Assembly: GCA_900316015.1 (NCBI GenBank)
Contig: ONBG01000001.1
Span: 186,001 to 250,000, forward strand
DNA: 64,000 bases
Direction: 5' to 3'
DNA from: an uncultured Prevotella sp.
Lineage (GTDB): Bacteria > Bacteroidota > Bacteroidia > Bacteroidales > Bacteroidaceae
Both the position numbers and the translations under genes were made by a program. How positions within the stretch are numbered: the stretch's first letter is position 1; the number at the start of each line of letters is the position of its first letter. Below are positions 61,560 through 64,000 of this stretch, one piece after another. The notes beneath the pieces are model-generated. The model was not told the origin of the DNA. It worked only from the letters and a program-made list of their open reading frames with translations, and ran no database searches.

Positions 61560-62653
61560 TCATGAGATGCCCTTTTTAAGAGTGAACGGTAATAACTTAA
61601 GTATTGATAAACAGTAGTATTTATATCATATTTTTTAGCTTGCCTCAAACAGTAATCAGATAAGGACTCATAGGCATTAGGATCATCCATAATGGCTTGA
61701 ATCTTTTTTGCAAGTGCTTTTTCTTTGCTTGTAGGGAAGCAGAGTTCACGATTGCCTACGACATCGCGCAGCCCCTCAACATCTGATACAATGACTGGTT
61801 TGCCTGCTGCCATGCACTCTACGGCTGATAGTCCAAATCCCTCCCAGTGTGACGATAATACGCCGATATCAGCACTACGCCATAACTTGGGTATATCTGT
61901 TCGATTACCGAGGAATCGGCATCTGTCACTTACGTTCAATTGCTTTGCCAAGTTCTTGCAGACTTGGAGCCTGTCTCCATCTCCGGCGAATACGGCAATG
62001 TAATGATCTGGCAAATAAGTAAGAGCTCTTATTAAACAATCCTGGTCTTTTTGTTCTCGGAATTGCGCGACTTGGAGAATGAATATATCTTTGCCTGTCA
62101 GGTGAAGATGGGCTCTGGAGATGGGCTTGGCGGTTGCATATAGCTCCGTGTCTATACCATTAGGCACTACAACGATGGCTTCATCTTGCCGGTGGAGATG
62201 AGCTTCCATGGCCTTCTTTACACCGTCAGATATACAAAAGATGTATTGATAGGGCTTGTAAATGCATCTGTCTATCCATGTCGTCCATGTATGATTAAAG
62301 CGTTTGTTAGATGTACTATGCTCAGTTGTTACTAATTGTGCACCTCCTCTGAAAAGGAATTTTGCAATCGATACCCAGTATTGTGACGGAAACAGATGCA
62401 CATGAATGATATCGAACTGCTTGATGTATTTCTTCAAATAGAAAATGTTGATAGGATTGTAAATGCCACCCCACGCATTGATTGCATGTATGGTGATGCC
62501 TTGCTTCCTTAGTTCCCCCATAAATGGTGAGTTCGTGCCATCAAGCACGAGCAATTCTATGTGTTCTTGTTGTGCCATCATCGGCAATTCATCAACAAGG
62601 AGTTTTTCTGCGCCTCCAATCAGGAGACTGTTGATGACATGGAGAATCTTCAT
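61556..62653 (-). CDS. GT4-type glycosyltransferase
   Basis: 365 residues, GT-B fold: 'LHVINSLLIGGAEKLLVDEL' (GGAE motif of GT4), 'FDIIHVHLFPSQYWV', 'IVVVPNGIDTELY', 'FILQVAQFREQKDQDCLIRA' and EX7E in 'SHWEGFGLSAVECMAAGKPV'. Cytosolic or membrane-associated assembly of a lipid-linked repeat unit; sugar unknown. ATG overlaps the preceding GT2 stop (ATGA). Confidence 0.92.
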   Translation of the reverse strand: MKILHVINSLLIGGAEKLLVDELPMMAQQEHIELLVLDGTNSPFMGELRKQGITIHAINAWGGIYNPINIFYLKKYIKQFDIIHVHLFPSQYWVSIAKFLFRGGAQLVTTEHSTSNKRFNHTWTTWIDRCIYKPYQYIFCISDGVKKAMEAHLHRQDEAIVVVPNGIDTELYATAKPISRAHLHLTGKDIFILQVAQFREQKDQDCLIRALTYLPDHYIAVFAGDGDRLQVCKNLAKQLNVSDRCRFLGNRTDIPKLWRSADIGVLSSHWEGFGLSAVECMAAGKPVIVSDVEGLRDVVGNRELCFPTSKEKALAKKIQAIMDDPNAYESLSDYCLRQAKKYDINTTVYQYLSYYRSLLKRASHD

Positions 62654-63525
62654 TTCTTGTTATCTATCAAGTGAAAAACGAGCCCTAAAGGCTTACATAG
62701 ATATGCCCAAAAAGGTATTTGATAGGATGCCAAATTGATTTTTCTGTTAGTGCAAAAGCTGAATCTCCAGAAATTGATCCACGATCTTGCCTTTATCTTC
62801 AATGGAACGGGGCAGTGTGCTTGCTCTGCATAGCAGAGAAGAGCGCTCTGCCAATTGTTCTTTCTCAATTTTGTAATATGGGCAGATAAGCCATCTGGCT
62901 GGTACTCACAATAATAGATGTTCTTAAAGAAATACCGGGTCTTGTATCTCAAGGCTATACGATTGAAGACCACGGCCTCTGGACAGAACTTCTCGCCTGG
63001 GAATATGGGGAAAGGGTATGCTTTTAACACAGATGTCTTGATGACCTCTGCCAAGTCTCCTTGGTTGGAGGCTTTGTTCCTGTACTTAAAATCAAAGTGT
63101 GTACATTCTGTAGTCTTAAAGGATTGATCAGCTCCTACTGGAATTCCGTTTTCGTAAAACCTCATTCCGCATACCACACCGACATCCTTTGACTGTATCA
63201 TGGAAGTTTCCTTGATAATGGTGGCGATGGAGTCTTGCGGTAGCCAGTCATCACTATCAACGATAAAAAACCATTGACCTTTGGCAAGATGAGCTGCTTT
63301 GTTGATTTCAGCAGCCTTGCCAGAATTTGATTCATGATAGTATCTGACTGGGAATGAGCATTTGTGATGTCTGATCATGTCTTTGATGACAGCGTCTGTT
63401 CCATCAGTGGATCCATCGTCGATGACTAACCATTCGAAGTCAAATGTCGTTTGCTTGATCAGGCTATGGTATAGCCTGGGAAGACTGTATGCTCTGTTGT
63501 ATGTAGTTGTGAATACTGTAATCAT
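62650..63525 (-). CDS. GT2 family glycosyltransferase
   Basis: 291 residues, GT-A fold: 'ITVFTTTYNRAYSLPRLYHS', 'WLVIDDGSTDGTDAVIKDMI', 'KGQWFFIVDSDDWLPQDS' (DXD motif as DSDD) and a C-terminal 'YYCEYQPDGLSAH' segment seen in capsule GT2 enzymes. It is inverting and metal-dependent by family; substrate unknown. Four-base ATGA overlaps on both sides show one translated unit. Confidence 0.92.
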   Translation of the reverse strand: MITVFTTTYNRAYSLPRLYHSLIKQTTFDFEWLVIDDGSTDGTDAVIKDMIRHHKCSFPVRYYHESNSGKAAEINKAAHLAKGQWFFIVDSDDWLPQDSIATIIKETSMIQSKDVGVVCGMRFYENGIPVGADQSFKTTECTHFDFKYRNKASNQGDLAEVIKTSVLKAYPFPIFPGEKFCPEAVVFNRIALRYKTRYFFKNIYYCEYQPDGLSAHITKLRKNNWQSALLCYAEQAHCPVPLKIKARSWINFWRFSFCTNRKINLASYQIPFWAYLCKPLGLVFHLIDNKK

Positions 63526-64000
63526 ACAAAGGGTCTGATTAATAATTTAAAGAATAGTATCCATTTGCTGTTCATCACGCTGTAATGATGGAAAAGAGCA
63601 TGGACAGCATTCCTTAATCTACCATGCTTTTCCATGAGAAAGAAGTCTTCGAATATTTCTTCTGTGTATGGATCCATCACCTTCTGGTTTGTCTGGTAGA
63701 AACTCTTGATTGCGTTAAGATGGGAATAAGACAAGACGGTTTTCCCTCGGTTGAAGAACTTCTTAGCCTTTTGTACTTTGTTTTCCTCATTATATCCAGT
63801 AACTGTGTGGCTATGGCGTCGATATAACATCAAATTCTGGTCGATACAATATAATTTACCGAAAGTGAGCGCAGCCAGTGTTACAAGATGATCATGCATG
63901 GCAATAATTTTTGGCGTGTTAAGGCATATATCCCTTAGGGCTTTATTGAACATGATCGCACAGCCTTGAATGCCACTATTCATGAAGAGCTCTTCTTTTA
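63522..64000 (-). CDS. GT2 family glycosyltransferase, 5' end outside window
   Basis: The frame is open to the right edge (codons upstream of Met 63983 read KEELF). The visible about 159 residues are the C-terminal part of a GT2 enzyme: 'GIQGCAIMFNKALRDICLN', 'AMHDHLVTLAALTFGKLYCI' (catalytic HDH region) and 'YRRHSHTVTGYN', a pattern of rhamnosyltransferase-like GT2 proteins. A short version from Met 63983 would lack the nucleotide-binding half, so the true start lies outside. Confidence 0.88.
   Translation of the reverse strand, partial: KEELFMNSGIQGCAIMFNKALRDICLNTPKIIAMHDHLVTLAALTFGKLYCIDQNLMLYRRHSHTVTGYNEENKVQKAKKFFNRGKTVLSYSHLNAIKSFYQTNQKVMDPYTEEIFEDFFLMEKHGRLRNAVHALFHHYSVMNSKWILFFKLLIRPFV

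Overview
The window is a chromosomal segment of a Bacteroidales bacterium, most probably a Prevotellaceae member (Prevotella/Segatella/Xylanibacter-like). The evidence is: many promoters of the Bacteroidetes type (TAnnTTTG at -7, usually followed by C or GC), a SusC/SusD pair, tandem OmpA-like porins arranged like the Porphyromonas Pgm6/Pgm7 pair, an UpxY-type NusG paralogue, DUF4924 and VorB-type oxidoreductase genes, a meso-DAP dehydrogenase, and little use of Shine-Dalgarno sequences. Genus is inference; species cannot be decided. No rRNA, tRNA, CRISPR array, insertion sequence or phage was seen.

Layout. 1-3,040: a truncated secreted protein gene diverging from an orphan UpxY-like antiterminator, then ddh and an exported FMN-binding protein. 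3,069-9,997: a susC-susD pair converging on a large S9 peptidase. 10,000-17,030: dxs-trkA-trkH-manA and a TPR protein; both transcription units start at related copies of a repeated promoter module. 17,110-21,270: a complete Phe/Tyr operon (pheA, aminotransferase, DAHP synthase-chorismate mutase, tyrA) behind a Phe/Tyr-rich leader peptide and a terminator/antiterminator switch. 21,337-28,400: endonuclease/phosphatase, SIMPL protein, ffh, folD, small TPR protein and a four-subunit 2-oxoacid:ferredoxin oxidoreductase. 28,644-33,568: small conserved proteins, M28 peptidase, GH51 arabinofuranosidase, lone cobS. 33,718-36,248: two OmpA-like porins. 36,417-42,610: ilvD-ilvB-ilvN-thioesterase and ilvC with a long leader. 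42,661-57,140: largely minus-strand housekeeping genes (recQ, recJ, two peptidases, DUF805, trmD, a divergent ligA, prfC, DUF4924, lysE-like) with plus-strand B3/B4 and coaW. 57,231-58,280: ROK glucokinase. 58,579 to the end: a surface polysaccharide locus with two membrane phosphoglycosyl transferases and four glycosyltransferases; its outer part, from about 60,280, looks AT-richer by eye.

Most notable. (1) An eight-residue aromatic run in a 25-residue leader peptide, overlapping a 10-nt antiterminator arm, in front of the Phe/Tyr operon: attenuation logic readable directly from the sequence. (2) Three intergenic 88-bp arrays (1,278; 28,441; 58,374), each exactly four 22-bp units with an invariant AGGTYATC core, not explained by any gene or known feature type. 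(3) A dispersed, partly tandem promoter-bearing repeat upstream of dxs and of the TPR gene. (4) A LigA-type ligase that keeps the AMP-accepting lysine but has lost several residues otherwise conserved in NAD-dependent ligases. (5) A prephenate dehydratase whose ACT domain lacks the usual ESRP motif.
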